Source: Pseudalkalibacillus berkeleyi
GTDB taxonomy: Bacteria > Bacillota > Bacilli > Bacillales > Fictibacillaceae
Assembly: GCF_021608225.1 (NCBI RefSeq)
Contig: NZ_JAKIJS010000001.1
Span: 1,674,001-1,738,000, forward strand
DNA length: 64,000 nucleotides
Reading direction: 5' to 3'
In this document: positions 34,237 through 42,793 of the stretch, piece by piece
Position numbering within the stretch: position 1 is the stretch's first letter
Layout: each line of letters begins with the position of its first letter
Position numbers and translations under genes: made by a program
Notes under the pieces: generated by a model
What the model saw: only the letters and a program-made list of their open reading frames with translations
Databases searched by the model: none
What the model was told of the DNA's origin: nothing

Positions 34237-34672
34237 AGAATCGTCCCTTTCCCAATAGAAAGACAAATTTGTACGATTCTCGTTTCGTTCGGAGTATAAT
34301 CGTTCCGCCCTTTTTAATTGTTCCGTTTCCGTTATATTCGATTACCAAGCCTGTGGAAACTTCTTGGAAATGAACACCCTCTAAATAGTTGACAGATTTA
34401 ATCTTTCGAAGTGGTCCGGATTGAATTGTATACTGCTCACTTGCATTGTTAAATTTAAATTGAACTTGAGCTCTTTCCGTCAGTGCATATTGTTGGGCGT
34501 AGTGTAAATCCGAAGTGAGTAGCTGAATAAATTGTTGTATTTGTCTCGATTCTTGTACTGGTTTCACATTCACGACAACTATGCCCATCATGGTCACCAA
34601 TATAAACAAGACCATCATCATTTCTATGAGTGTATATCCACCATCAAGAACCCGTCGTTGCTTCACTAGCAC
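34220..34672 (-). CDS. comGD: Competence type IV pilus minor pilin ComGD
   Basis: This 150-residue prepilin has the motif DGGYTLIEMMMVLFILVTMM (about 10-29), including Gly-1 and Glu+5. Downstream is the ComGD-like YAQQYALTERAQVQFKF. The likely start is GTG at 34672 or the next in-frame GTG at 34666; no strong ribosome site is visible because it lies inside comGC. It helps initiate the transformation pilus. Confidence 0.88.
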   Translation of the reverse strand: MLVKQRRVLDGGYTLIEMMMVLFILVTMMGIVVVNVKPVQESRQIQQFIQLLTSDLHYAQQYALTERAQVQFKFNNASEQYTIQSGPLRKIKSVNYLEGVHFQEVSTGLVIEYNGNGTIKKGGTIILRTKRESYKFVFLLGKGRFYVEKL

Positions 34673-34964
34673 GCATGACTTTTCCGTTTTCTAACACAAG
34701 TGCTTCTCCATCAGCACATGTGATCGTATCTACGTAATCTGTCAGATCACTCATATCTGTAGGTGGAGTCCCTTTTTCCACTTCGTAAACCGCAACCTGA
34801 CTTTGAATGAGTTCTATCGTCGCCTCACAGCTTTTATCCTTTACGACGGCTGTGTTTTTTGACATGTTAGGCACTGCAATTAATAACAAAATCGATATGA
34901 TCAAGATCACGATCAACATCTCAATTAAAGTAAATCCCTTTTCATTTTTTAAAATTTTAGACAT
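34644..34964 (-). CDS. comGC: Competence type IV major pilin ComGC
   Basis: ComGC is the main subunit of the transformation pilus that binds and pulls in DNA. The 106-residue protein starts at ATG 34964 behind AAAGGGG and has the cleavage/assembly motif NEKGFTLIEMLIVILIISIL (Gly then Phe-Thr-Leu-Ile-Glu). The mature domain has two cysteines (about 47 and 84) able to form the usual disulfide. The peptidase ComC is not in the window. Confidence 0.94.
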   Translation of the reverse strand: MSKILKNEKGFTLIEMLIVILIISILLLIAVPNMSKNTAVVKDKSCEATIELIQSQVAVYEVEKGTPPTDMSDLTDYVDTITCADGEALVLENGKVMRASEATTGS

Positions 34965-34984
34965 GACATACCCCTTTCTATTAA

Positions 34985-36016
34985 TCAAACCGATTGGAAT
35001 AGATGAAAAACAGGAAGCATGACTGACAAAAATAATGTGAGTACAATTAAAGCAATGAATCCAAACATGATAGGCTGAATCAAGGCCAAATATTTCTCTA
35101 GCTTGCCTTCCGTTCTTTCAAATAGCATTTCACTATACAAAACGAGCTCTTCTCCAAGCTTGCCGTTCGATTGACCGAATTGGACAATTTGAGATAGCTC
35201 AGGTAAGTAGAAAGAACGATTGAATAAAGTTTCACTTAATGGCTCTCCATTCCTTAATGATGCATTTAAGGCGGAAGCTTCTACCTGGAAGAATGATAAA
35301 TACCCTTGCTCTTCAAACAATTGTAATGCAAGCCCGATCGATAAGCCTCCCGATAGGAGCTGTCCAAATTGAAAAGCGAAATAATGGGTCAAGAAGGTTT
35401 GAATCCCGCCTTTCAAAAACGGAAATCTTACGAGGTAGGTCAAAATCTCATGAGATGAACGATGTCTAAAACGAAAATAGAGAAAAATAAATAAAAATAG
35501 ATGCAAAACAACGATGATGTAAAAGATGGTAGGAAAATACGAGAGGAGGGTCATCATAACTTGGGTTAACAAAGGTAGCGGGAGGTCAACGGAGTTGAAT
35601 AAAGCACTGAATTGTGGAAAAAGGAATTGCAGCAAGAAAAACAACATTAAACTAAGAATACCTAATAAAACAATCGGATAACGAAGTTGCTTTAAAAAGG
35701 CTTTCTTTAATTGTTCACGTTTTCTAAGCATGTCACCTCCTTCCATTAAACCTATGGCTAGACTTCCATTTTCTGTGGCGAAATACAAATACCCTAATAC
35801 ATCAGCGGGTAAACGGTAACGACCTAACACTTCAGTTAACGTTAGACCTTGCTGCAAGGAGGTTTTGATTGCTTTAACAGGAATTTGGGTGTCAGATCGA
35901 TATTGTAATTCCAATAATGTTAAAGATTGCGAGATGGAATAACCCTTCTCTAATAAAACACCTAACCCCCTCAGAAATGCAGCTTGCTCAAGTGTTGTCC
36001 ATCTACGCCTTTTCAT
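34985..36016 (-). CDS. comGB: Competence type IV pilus assembly protein ComGB
   Basis: This is the polytopic platform protein of the pilus machine, a GspF/PilC homologue. The 343-residue protein has two T2SSF domains (about 10-125 and 200-330) with membrane helices at about 110-132, 155-180 and 315-338. The pattern LLEKGYSISQSLTLLE and YLYFATENGSLAIGLMEGGDML is typical. It overlaps comGA by 14 nt and works directly with that ATPase. Confidence 0.94.
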   Translation of the reverse strand: MKRRRWTTLEQAAFLRGLGVLLEKGYSISQSLTLLELQYRSDTQIPVKAIKTSLQQGLTLTEVLGRYRLPADVLGYLYFATENGSLAIGLMEGGDMLRKREQLKKAFLKQLRYPIVLLGILSLMLFFLLQFLFPQFSALFNSVDLPLPLLTQVMMTLLSYFPTIFYIIVVLHLFLFIFLYFRFRHRSSHEILTYLVRFPFLKGGIQTFLTHYFAFQFGQLLSGGLSIGLALQLFEEQGYLSFFQVEASALNASLRNGEPLSETLFNRSFYLPELSQIVQFGQSNGKLGEELVLYSEMLFERTEGKLEKYLALIQPIMFGFIALIVLTLFLSVMLPVFHLFQSV

Positions 36017-37085
36017 ATGGAAAACCCTTGTATGAGGTTGTCTGGCTCAATGGAATATACCCCATAGCCATTGCTCGTTTCAGATAATCATTCATTTTCG
36101 GAAAATACACATCTTCACCACTATTATTTAATATGGTTTTCATTACATCATTTAATTGAGAACCACACAATGTTTCGTATACGCCAGTTCGTCGCTGTTT
36201 TCTTCTCACTAAGCATTGGATTGAACATTCTGATCCGCAGTAAGGACAGACTAAATCACAAAGCTGTTGAGACACGACACCTAAGAGCGTTTGATGCATT
36301 TCCTCAAACTTCACACCAAATTCTAACAATCGGTAGAGACAGCTAATCGTATCCTTCGCATGAAGGGTCGATAGAACAAGGTGACCAGTGAGGGCAGCGC
36401 GGATCGCGAGATGTGCGGTAGATTCATCTCGGATTTCACCAATCATGATTACGTCCGGATCATGGCGTAAGATCGATTTAAAGCCATCCAGGTACGTAAC
36501 CCCAGCAGGCTCATTAATCTCAATCTGCAAAAAATGGTCGACTCTTTTTTCAATCGGATCTTCTAATGTGATAATCTGCCTTTTGGACTGGATTTGTGCT
36601 TGTTTCAGAAGGGAGTATAGTAGGGTTGTTTTACCTGAACCTGTCGGACCAACAAATAGTAATAGTCCTTGTTGTTTGTTCAGTAATTCATAAATTTTCT
36701 TAAGTGGTTTCGGGAAAATCGTGAGGTGTTCATATTGATTGGAGGTTTCTTGAGGTAAAATACGGATCGCTAAAGCTTCGTTATAAGCTGAGGGGAGTGT
36801 GGACAGTCTTAAATGAACATTACCACTTGAGGCTAAATAATGGTGAATCGACCCATTTTGTGGCCTTCGTTTTTCTCCGATATCCATTCCAGCCAAAAAT
36901 TTAAAATGTGAAATCAATCTTGTACTTTGTGAAAGAGGGATCTCTTCGAGGGTGAACAAACGTTGATCGATTCTCGCTTGAATCGTAGTCGTATTGAGTC
37001 TTGGTATGACGTGGAGGTCCGTTGCTTTTAATGTTAATGCCTTGGTAATCAGCTTTTCACTCTTGCTTTCGACATTTATCTCTAT
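36003..37085 (-). CDS. comGA: Competence type IV pilus ATPase ComGA (no standard start codon)
   Basis: ComGA is the hexameric ATPase that extends the transformation pilus. The frame contains Walker A GPTGSGKTTLLYSLL, the Asp box TLEDPIEKRVDHFLQIEI, Walker B DPDVIMIGEIRDEST, the His box TGHLVLSTLHAKD and a zinc-type CPYCGSEC. Homology continues upstream of the first usual codon (TTG at 36959) through KATDLHVIPR to DSIE, matching the N-terminus of B. subtilis ComGA. That stretch has no ATG, GTG or TTG. I place the start at ATA 37085, 7 nt after AAGG. If TTG 36959 is used, 42 conserved residues are lost. Confidence 0.82.
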   Translation of the reverse strand: MEINVESKSEKLITKALTLKATDLHVIPRLNTTTIQARIDQRLFTLEEIPLSQSTRLISHFKFLAGMDIGEKRRPQNGSIHHYLASSGNVHLRLSTLPSAYNEALAIRILPQETSNQYEHLTIFPKPLKKIYELLNKQQGLLLFVGPTGSGKTTLLYSLLKQAQIQSKRQIITLEDPIEKRVDHFLQIEINEPAGVTYLDGFKSILRHDPDVIMIGEIRDESTAHLAIRAALTGHLVLSTLHAKDTISCLYRLLEFGVKFEEMHQTLLGVVSQQLCDLVCPYCGSECSIQCLVRRKQRRTGVYETLCGSQLNDVMKTILNNSGEDVYFPKMNDYLKRAMAMGYIPLSQTTSYKGFPYEKA

Positions 37086-37357
37086 AGAATCACCTTCTTT
37101 CGGGAAGTATATGTACTATTCGACTTTCATGAAACATATCCTTCTTTCTCAAATAAATACTTGTATATTTTTTTCACTAGCCTTTATACTATGAGTAGTA
37201 TACTATGCGACACAAAATTGACATAGCAATAGTAATTTACTTTTATTGTTCATTTGATTTATAATACTAAAAGAGTCCATTTTTTAGTATGAGTGGAATA
37301 CGCTCAGATTTAGCACTTATTTATCCGTATGATCATTGCTGCAAAGGAGGAATACAT

Positions 37358-37603
37358 ATGGCAAGAATGTATCGCATGATGGGATTCTGGACAGCTGTCA
37401 TTGCTATTATGGCTTATGTAGGTGGCATGGAAGCGTTCGCCCTATTGTTTGTTGGTCAAACAGTCATGTTCGTTGCACTTGGCTACTTAAACTTATCTGA
37501 AAGATTGTATATTTATATTTTCGGTGCATACTTAACAGTCTTCTTCATCGGCTTTACGTATTGGACCACTTTCATGATGACCCCTGGATCAGGCGGACAT
37601 TAA
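37358..37603 (+). CDS. yqgY: DUF2626 family small membrane protein YqgY
   Basis: The 81-residue protein starts ARMYRMMGFWTAVIAIMAY at ATG 37358, 7 nt behind AAAGGAGGA. It has three membrane helices (about 8-25, 30-48 and 52-72) and ends in PGSGGH. The sequence LNLSERLYIYIFGAYLTVFF is the DUF2626 signature, here quoted up to its central part. The function is unknown; the family is conserved across Bacillus. It is divergent from comGA. Confidence 0.88.
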   Translation: MARMYRMMGFWTAVIAIMAYVGGMEAFALLFVGQTVMFVALGYLNLSERLYIYIFGAYLTVFFIGFTYWTTFMMTPGSGGH

Positions 37604-37616
37604 AAAAATGTATGCA

Positions 37617-37648
37617 AAAAAAGCTGTCCGTAGTCGGACAGCTTTTTT
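37617..37648. terminator. Bidirectional terminator between yqgY and the MidA-type gene
   Basis: A perfect 14-bp stem, AAAAAAGCTGTCCG with CGGACAGCTTTTTT and loop TAGT, gives T-runs in both directions and serves both convergent genes. Confidence 0.92.
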
Positions 37649-37651
37649 AGT

Positions 37652-38767
37652 TCATTTTATATTGCCGGTATTCTTTTGCTGAATAAGGACACGAAATGCA
37701 TCACTTATCCCTCCTGGTGTTGCAAAAGAACGGATCGCCCGGTTTAACTTACTTTCCTTTGAAAATGGATCGGGTTGCTGATGATCGATTAGGTGGTTAA
37801 ATAAACCGTGATCAACAAGAAAATCCCTTTGTCTTTGTAAGGTGACATATTCAAGACCGACTTCGTTTCCTTTCTGAATGAGCGCATCAAACGGAATATG
37901 TACAGTCAAGTCCATCTCCCCTGCATGGTGCAATGGATCAGTGACCATTTGATGCTTATAATACCCTCTTAACGTACCATTCTTTAGTGCAGGGTCTTGG
38001 AACTCTTCCTTCGTATAGCCATAATCTACTGTCACCAATGCCCCTTCACAAAGTAGGTTGGACATTTGCTTGAGCCAACTATCCATTATGAGTGGAACTT
38101 CAATACGATGCCCTTCAGGTATATCGACTTTGTAGTCATGAATCCAGACTCGAACCTGTTCGTTATGCAAGGGTTCGGTGATTTCTTTTAACTGATCATG
38201 GTCATCAACTGTGATCATGACCTCAAATAATTGGCCGTTATTTTTCATAACGACATGGACAGGAAATGCATCTAACAATTCATTTGAAAAGATCACACCT
38301 TTAAAATTCGCATCCATTCTTTCAAAGTCCTCGATTGACTCAAAATAGGAAACATTTTCGTGCTCCCTTAGCGTGCTTTTGGCTACTTCAATATGATCTT
38401 TACTGACGTCAACAAACATATACTTCAAACGCTTATAACGGTCAGGGCTCGTTTCACGTAAGTAATCGAGCACCTGTTTAGCAAAATCACCTTTCCCTCC
38501 ACCTAGCTCACAAATATGGAGGGGTACATCATTACTTTCACAATAAGCTACAAAGTAGTCTGCAAATACCCATGCAAAGACAGGATGAACAGAACTCGAC
38601 GTATAGAAGTCGCCTTCTTTTCCAATTTTCATTCTCTTACGCTGATAATAACCTTGTTGGTGGTATAAAGCGTTTTCCATAAAAGTAACATAATCGATAC
38701 GCCTATACTCAGATGACATTATCCTCTGCTTTATTACCTCTATAATCGCTAATTGTTGTTTGGTCAT
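37652..38767 (-). CDS. SAM-dependent methyltransferase, MidA/NDUFAF7 family
   Basis: The 371-residue protein belongs to the DUF185 methyltransferases (NDUFAF7 in mitochondria methylates a complex I arginine). Visible are MENALYHQQGYYQ, the glycine-rich SAM loop ICELGGGKGDFAKQVL (about 83-98), FSNELLDAFPVHVV (about 153-166), and VTVDYGYTKEEF. The bacterial substrate is unknown. The start chosen is ATG at 38767, right after the stop of the metallo-hydrolase gene, so the two are cotranscribed. The ORF also has a TTG two codons earlier. Confidence 0.9.
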   Translation of the reverse strand: MTKQQLAIIEVIKQRIMSSEYRRIDYVTFMENALYHQQGYYQRKRMKIGKEGDFYTSSSVHPVFAWVFADYFVAYCESNDVPLHICELGGGKGDFAKQVLDYLRETSPDRYKRLKYMFVDVSKDHIEVAKSTLREHENVSYFESIEDFERMDANFKGVIFSNELLDAFPVHVVMKNNGQLFEVMITVDDHDQLKEITEPLHNEQVRVWIHDYKVDIPEGHRIEVPLIMDSWLKQMSNLLCEGALVTVDYGYTKEEFQDPALKNGTLRGYYKHQMVTDPLHHAGEMDLTVHIPFDALIQKGNEVGLEYVTLQRQRDFLVDHGLFNHLIDHQQPDPFSKESKLNRAIRSFATPGGISDAFRVLIQQKNTGNIK

Positions 38768-38769
38768 AA

Positions 38770-39405
38770 TCAAAAGCCGTTTAGGAACGGGTTCGTATTC
38801 ATCTCTTCACCAATCGTCGTTGAAGGACCATGTCCTGAAAGGACTTCAGTTTCTTCATCTAGAGTTAGGAGTTGTTCATGAATACTCTCAATTAATTGTT
38901 CATGATTCCCCCCTGGAAGGTCTGTACGACCAATACTTCCCATAAACAATGCATCACCACTCACGACAAGTCCGCTCTCTTCAAAAGAAAAAGATACACT
39001 ACCAGGTGAGTGACCAGGGGTATGTAGGACTTTACATGTAAATGTTCCTATTCTTAAGTCCTCCCCTGGATTTAATTTATGATCCGCTTTCTTTACAGAC
39101 ACAGCATCAATCATTGGAAAGAAGCTTGAACCGTTCAGATCCGGATTTTCAAGCCAATCAAATTCTTCTTGATGTAAATAGACGGGTAATGACCAATTCT
39201 CCCGCACCACATCAAGTGCACCAATATGATCAAAATGCGCATGGGTTAACAATATCGCAATTGGTGTGAAGCCCTCTGCTTCAACCTCCTTTATGATACG
39301 TTCACCCTCACTCCCAGGATCGATGATTAACCCTTCTTTATCTTCGTTCCATAGTAAATAACAATTTGCTTGTACAGGTCCAACTGATATTCGTTTCCAT
39401 TCCAT
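38770..39405 (-). CDS. yqgX: Metallo-beta-lactamase fold hydrolase YqgX
   Basis: This is a glyoxalase II-like hydrolase of 211 residues. The zinc ligands are in LTHAHFDHIGALD (HxHxDH, about 53-65), LHTPGHSPGSVSF (His, about 129), VSGDALFMGSIGRTDLPGG (Asp) and LSGHGPSTTIG (His). The start ATG at 39405 lies 9 nt after GGAGG, where the family begins (EWKRISVGPVQANCYLL). YqgX of B. subtilis is linked to bacillithiol/methylglyoxal metabolism, which is plausible but unproven here. Confidence 0.9.
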   Translation of the reverse strand: MEWKRISVGPVQANCYLLWNEDKEGLIIDPGSEGERIIKEVEAEGFTPIAILLTHAHFDHIGALDVVRENWSLPVYLHQEEFDWLENPDLNGSSFFPMIDAVSVKKADHKLNPGEDLRIGTFTCKVLHTPGHSPGSVSFSFEESGLVVSGDALFMGSIGRTDLPGGNHEQLIESIHEQLLTLDEETEVLSGHGPSTTIGEEMNTNPFLNGF

Positions 39406-39534
39406 TTTTGTATCCCTCCATTGCCACACAGCATCATTTAATCTACACTAATAGTAATTCATTTCAATTGAGAACATCAACATCAATACTCTTACAATAT
39501 CAAATTCTATGGTGGTTTTGAAAGCGAGGGTGCT

Positions 39535-40008
39535 ATGCAAATTGTATTTGGTGTAGAACATTGTGAATTACGCGATCAAGGATCGAATTATTTAAATGAA
39601 TTCCTTCAAAAGATCACGAGTACAGCCAATGTCGTTGATCGGGATGATCGACTCTGTATTGTTCAGACAGAATCTGACTTTCAAGCACTTAAAGAACTCT
39701 TTCAATCAGAAAAAAGACTTGAGGAAACCTATGAACTATACCCATTGCAGTCTCCATCCACAAAATTCAATACTGATTACGGATTTGTCTCATCTTCTAA
39801 ACATGCATACTTATTTAAGGAAATGACAATCCCGTTTCGTTTGAACGAAGAAAATGAACGTGCAAAAATGGCGATGCTGCAGATGGAAGAACACCTTGTC
39901 GCTACAGATGATTCTACAAGTCCACTTCTTTATTTTGCAGATAGACAGCAAAGGGAACTCATCGAGCAAATCGCTTCTGCTTATCAAGTTACCGTCACAT
40001 TTTTGTAA
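39535..40008 (+). CDS. Hypothetical protein
   Basis: I do not recognise this 157-residue protein. It starts MQIVFGVEHCELRDQG at ATG 39535 after GAGGGTGCT. It has no signal peptide, membrane helix or clear motif, and is acidic with an alternating helix/strand look. It lies alone between yqgX (divergent) and yqgW (same direction, 137 nt away). It may be a lineage-specific cytoplasmic protein. Coding is supported by length and by a ribosome site. Confidence 0.65.
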   Translation: MQIVFGVEHCELRDQGSNYLNEFLQKITSTANVVDRDDRLCIVQTESDFQALKELFQSEKRLEETYELYPLQSPSTKFNTDYGFVSSSKHAYLFKEMTIPFRLNEENERAKMAMLQMEEHLVATDDSTSPLLYFADRQQRELIEQIASAYQVTVTFL

Positions 40009-40145
40009 GGAATGGATTCTCGACACAGAGCAAAAAAACAGGTACAATAGGATAGGCAATCATTCTCTTACATAGATTGTTTTGTTCATAACAGGATATA
40101 GTAATACTAACTAGAAATTTTCCAATACTAAGGGGGGGAAATCTT

Positions 40146-40331
40146 ATGGCATTGGCTATTATGTTTGGCCTTGTAACCCTTTTTGCACTATGGGCTTTAT
40201 TTAGAGAAATGAAAAAGAAGAATTTATTTGCAGTGGGCTTTGCATTCTTGACACTCGCAGTGTTTGGATGGTTTACGGTGATGACAGTCATCGATCTATT
40301 CCACTCTGGCGGTTGGGGTGCTGGACACTAA
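40146..40331 (+). CDS. yqgW: DUF2759 family small membrane protein YqgW
   Basis: This 61-residue protein has two membrane helices (about 3-18 and 28-50) and a Gly/His-rich end (SGGWGAGH). It starts at ATG 40146 behind AAGGGGGGG. The sequence and its place near yqgV and yqgX match YqgW (DUF2759). The function is unknown. Confidence 0.85.
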   Translation: MALAIMFGLVTLFALWALFREMKKKNLFAVGFAFLTLAVFGWFTVMTVIDLFHSGGWGAGH

Positions 40332-40341
40332 TAACGACCAA

Positions 40342-40380
40342 CTAAAAAGAACCCGGCAATGTTTGCTGGGTTCTTTTTAG
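40342..40380. terminator. Bidirectional terminator between yqgW and yqgV
   Basis: A long stem, CTAAAAAGAACCC with GGGTTCTTTTTAG (arms 40342-40354 and 40368-40380), extends inward through GGCAA/TTGCT. T-rich flanks occur on both sides. Confidence 0.9.
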
Positions 40381-40439
40381 TCCATTCATTTCTTTATTTC
40401 TATTCACAAATATCTAGTATTGAAGGACTTGCCGTCCAA

Positions 40440-40748
40440 TTATCTTCTCAATTTCGCTTGGATCGTATTTACTTTGTCAGTCATTCGTACCTTCTTATCT
40501 CTTCGATCATCTATACGAATATTCGTAGCCACACGTTCAATCCCATGGTTAAAAGGAACTTCGTGGACTTGCTTGATCACATGTAGTAAGTCGTCCATCT
40601 CTCCTTCAATTAATGTACTCATAGGGGTAAGTTCATAATTGATTTTATCTTTGTTTTCCTCAAGTACTTTTTGAACTTCAACAACGTAGTCACTTACACT
40701 CGGACTTTTTGTTCCAATCGGTATCACTGTAATATCAACAATTGCCAT
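40440..40748 (-). CDS. yqgV: MTH1187 family thiamine-binding protein YqgV
   Basis: The 102-residue protein has the DUF77 ferredoxin-like fold: VDITVIPIGTKSPSVSDYV at the start and INYELTPMSTLIEGEMDDLL (about 37-56, trimmed). YqgV-type proteins bind thiamine and form tetramers. It is 15 nt downstream of an ABC permease gene, so it may share a transcript with the FetAB-like exporter; a functional tie is not established. Confidence 0.9.
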   Translation of the reverse strand: MAIVDITVIPIGTKSPSVSDYVVEVQKVLEENKDKINYELTPMSTLIEGEMDDLLHVIKQVHEVPFNHGIERVATNIRIDDRRDKKVRMTDKVNTIQAKLRR

Positions 40749-40763
40749 TTATATAACCTCCAA

Positions 40764-41534
40764 CTATGTATTTAACTCCATCAACTGCATTTTATCATTG
40801 TAGAATGCTTGGTATAAAATAATGGTTACGAACATCGCACTAACCGCAACCGAAACAAAAATACTTAACGAAATGACAATTTGATAACGGACGGCATCCA
40901 TCGGTGATACGCCTCCCAATATCAAACCTGTCATCATACCAGGTAATTGTACCAACCCTATCGTTTTCAGTCCATCAATATTCGGTATCATCGCTGCTCT
41001 CAATGTTTTTCTAATAATATGAATAGAAGCTTGTCTAGGCGTTGCCCCTAAAGATAATGCAGCAAGTATCCTGCCCTTCTCCTCACGAAATTGACTGAGA
41101 AGTCTTTCTAATGCAAGTCCGATGGCAACCATACTATTTCCAATAATCATACCGCTGACTGGTATTACTTTTTCCACCGTAAATGGTATGTATCCGAACA
41201 ATAACCATAGAGAAATAATTGAAACTTCAATGAGTGCGATTACAACAAATACAATCAACCTAACTCTCGGAATGCCTTTTGCCTTCCTAGAAGCATTTAA
41301 CGTTGCAACTAAAATCATAACGGATACCCATAATCCGATTCCTTGCCAGTTAGGTAAATTAAATAGAAACGTTAGCACATAACCGATGAGAAAAAGTTGC
41401 GCTACACCTCTCACAGATGACCATATTACCGTTTTCGAAAGGTTGAGTGAAAATAAGTACGATAGCGAAACAGGGACCATTACAAATACAATAATAAATA
41501 GTAAAGATAAATTTGATATTTCTGTAGACTGCAT
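40764..41534 (-). CDS. ABC transporter permease, FetB/UPF0014 family
   Basis: The 256-residue membrane protein has seven predicted helices. It carries the UPF0014 signature VARTLNASRKAKG-like VATLNASRKAKGIP (about 94-107), MIIGNSMVAIGLALERL and SLGATPRQASIHIIRKTLRAAMIP in part, and GLVQLPGMMTGLILGG (about 205-220). FetB in E. coli exports iron under oxidative stress; the substrate here is inferred. The gene lies 2 nt after its ATPase partner. Confidence 0.87.
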   Translation of the reverse strand: MQSTEISNLSLLFIIVFVMVPVSLSYLFSLNLSKTVIWSSVRGVAQLFLIGYVLTFLFNLPNWQGIGLWVSVMILVATLNASRKAKGIPRVRLIVFVVIALIEVSIISLWLLFGYIPFTVEKVIPVSGMIIGNSMVAIGLALERLLSQFREEKGRILAALSLGATPRQASIHIIRKTLRAAMIPNIDGLKTIGLVQLPGMMTGLILGGVSPMDAVRYQIVISLSIFVSVAVSAMFVTIILYQAFYNDKMQLMELNT

Positions 41535-41536
41535 GC

Positions 41537-42238
41537 TTAATCCTCCAAAAATTGCTTGAGTTCAACCGTTTGGGGCTTGTGAAACAGTTGTGTAGAAGGC
41601 CCTTTTTCAACGAGTCTCCCATTTTGTATGAAGAAGGTTTGATCGCTTATCTTTTTTGCTTGCTTGAGGTTATGAGTAACCATCAAGATCGCCATTGATT
41701 TTTCATCTCTCAATTTGGCTAAAACGGATTCAATATGATCTGCCGTTTTGATGTCTAAAGCACTTGTCGCTTCATCAAGTAAGAGGAGGGACGGTTTATT
41801 TGCCAGCGTCCTCGCAATTGCAACCCTTTGCTGTTCTCCCCCTGATAGAGAGTTCACATTTCTTGTAAGAAATGACTGAGGCAGTTCAACCAGATCTAAC
41901 AATTGTTTCGTTTCAGATGGATCCCATTTCCCATGCAATTGTGGTCCATACTCAATATTCTCTTCCGTTGTCCCGTCAAATAGGTGAGCAGACTGAAATA
42001 CCATTCCGATTTCGCGTCTAAGCTTTGTAATTGGTAGGCCCATTATATTTTGACCTTTGAAATGAATCGTCCCGCTAGACGGTTCCTTTAATCGATTCAG
42101 AAGTAACAATAGGCTACTTTTACCAGCACCAGATGGCCCAATAATGGTCGTGATTTGTTTATCCTTTAATTCAAATGTGAGCTCAGAGAGTATATCTGAA
42201 GTAACCCGTTCAGATTTTAAAACTGTTTTTGTATCCAT
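41537..42238 (-). CDS. ABC transporter ATP-binding protein, FetA-like
   Basis: The 233-residue ATPase has Walker A IGPSGAGKSSLLLLLNRL (about 33-50), Q-loop MVFQSAHLFD, signature LSGGEQQRVAIARTLA (about 133-148), Walker B LLLLDEATSALD and the H-loop His in MVTHNLKQ. It resembles the FetA/YbbL type, and its permease (40764-41534) follows immediately. A metal efflux role is inferred from the permease family. Confidence 0.88.
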   Translation of the reverse strand: MDTKTVLKSERVTSDILSELTFELKDKQITTIIGPSGAGKSSLLLLLNRLKEPSSGTIHFKGQNIMGLPITKLRREIGMVFQSAHLFDGTTEENIEYGPQLHGKWDPSETKQLLDLVELPQSFLTRNVNSLSGGEQQRVAIARTLANKPSLLLLDEATSALDIKTADHIESVLAKLRDEKSMAILMVTHNLKQAKKISDQTFFIQNGRLVEKGPSTQLFHKPQTVELKQFLED

Positions 42239-42338
42239 GATTAGGTCTCCATAGTCGTTTTGTATTTAATATTGTTTACCTCATCCTGTACATTTACTTA
42301 GCCGATATTGTTTTGCTGATTCAAACTATATCAAAAAA

Positions 42339-42362
42339 CCTCCGCAAAGTGTTAAGCGAAGG
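42339..42362 (-). terminator. Intrinsic terminator after the HIT gene
   Basis: CCTTCGC pairs with GCGGAGG on the minus strand (arms 42356-42362 and 42339-42345, one G-U pair) and is followed by six T. It separates the HIT gene from the ABC genes. Confidence 0.82.
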
Positions 42363-42380
42363 CAAAGACAAAATATAATC

Positions 42381-42710
42381 TCATATCAACTTCTTTCCTG
42401 AAACGATATGAAAGTGCAAGTGCTTAGAATCTTGGTAACGCCCTAAATTCGTTATCACACGACATGCCCCATGCTTTTCCTCAACCTGCTTCGCAACGAT
42501 TTGTACAGTGTCCATTAATTCAGCAAAATCCCTTTGATCTTGTTTCTCAATCTGAGTCAATGATGGAATATGTTTTTTTGGGATTGCCACAATATGTACT
42601 TCATAAGATGGTTTAGTGTGGTAATAAGCTAGTGTGTGTTCAGTTTCGTATACTTGCTCAATTTCTGTCTTTCCATTCAGTACTTCATTGCAATAAAAAT
42701 CGCTCGTCAA
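42381..42710 (-). CDS. HIT family nucleotide hydrolase/transferase
   Basis: The 109-residue protein has the histidine triad HLHFHIVSG near its end (about 98-106) and the N-terminal FYCNEVLNGKTEIEQV. HIT proteins cleave nucleoside phosphoramidates and dinucleotides. The start chosen is TTG at 42710, 8 nt behind GGAGG; the ORF extends 22 further codons upstream through the ribosome site, but those are unlikely to be translated. No recognised partner is adjacent. Confidence 0.88.
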   Translation of the reverse strand: MTSDFYCNEVLNGKTEIEQVYETEHTLAYYHTKPSYEVHIVAIPKKHIPSLTQIEKQDQRDFAELMDTVQIVAKQVEEKHGACRVITNLGRYQDSKHLHFHIVSGKKLI

Positions 42711-42763
42711 ATCCAATTCCCCTCCTTTATTTTGGTTCAAATTAAATTTATCATAACATAAAA

Positions 42764-42790
42764 AAACCAAATCCAAACTCGATTTGGTTT
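42764..42790 (-). terminator. Intrinsic terminator after the LysM-M14 peptidase gene
   Basis: An AAACCAAATC/GATTTGGTTT stem (arms 42781-42790 and 42764-42773) followed by seven T on the minus strand, 4 nt after the yqgT stop. Confidence 0.88.
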
Positions 42791-42793
42791 TCC

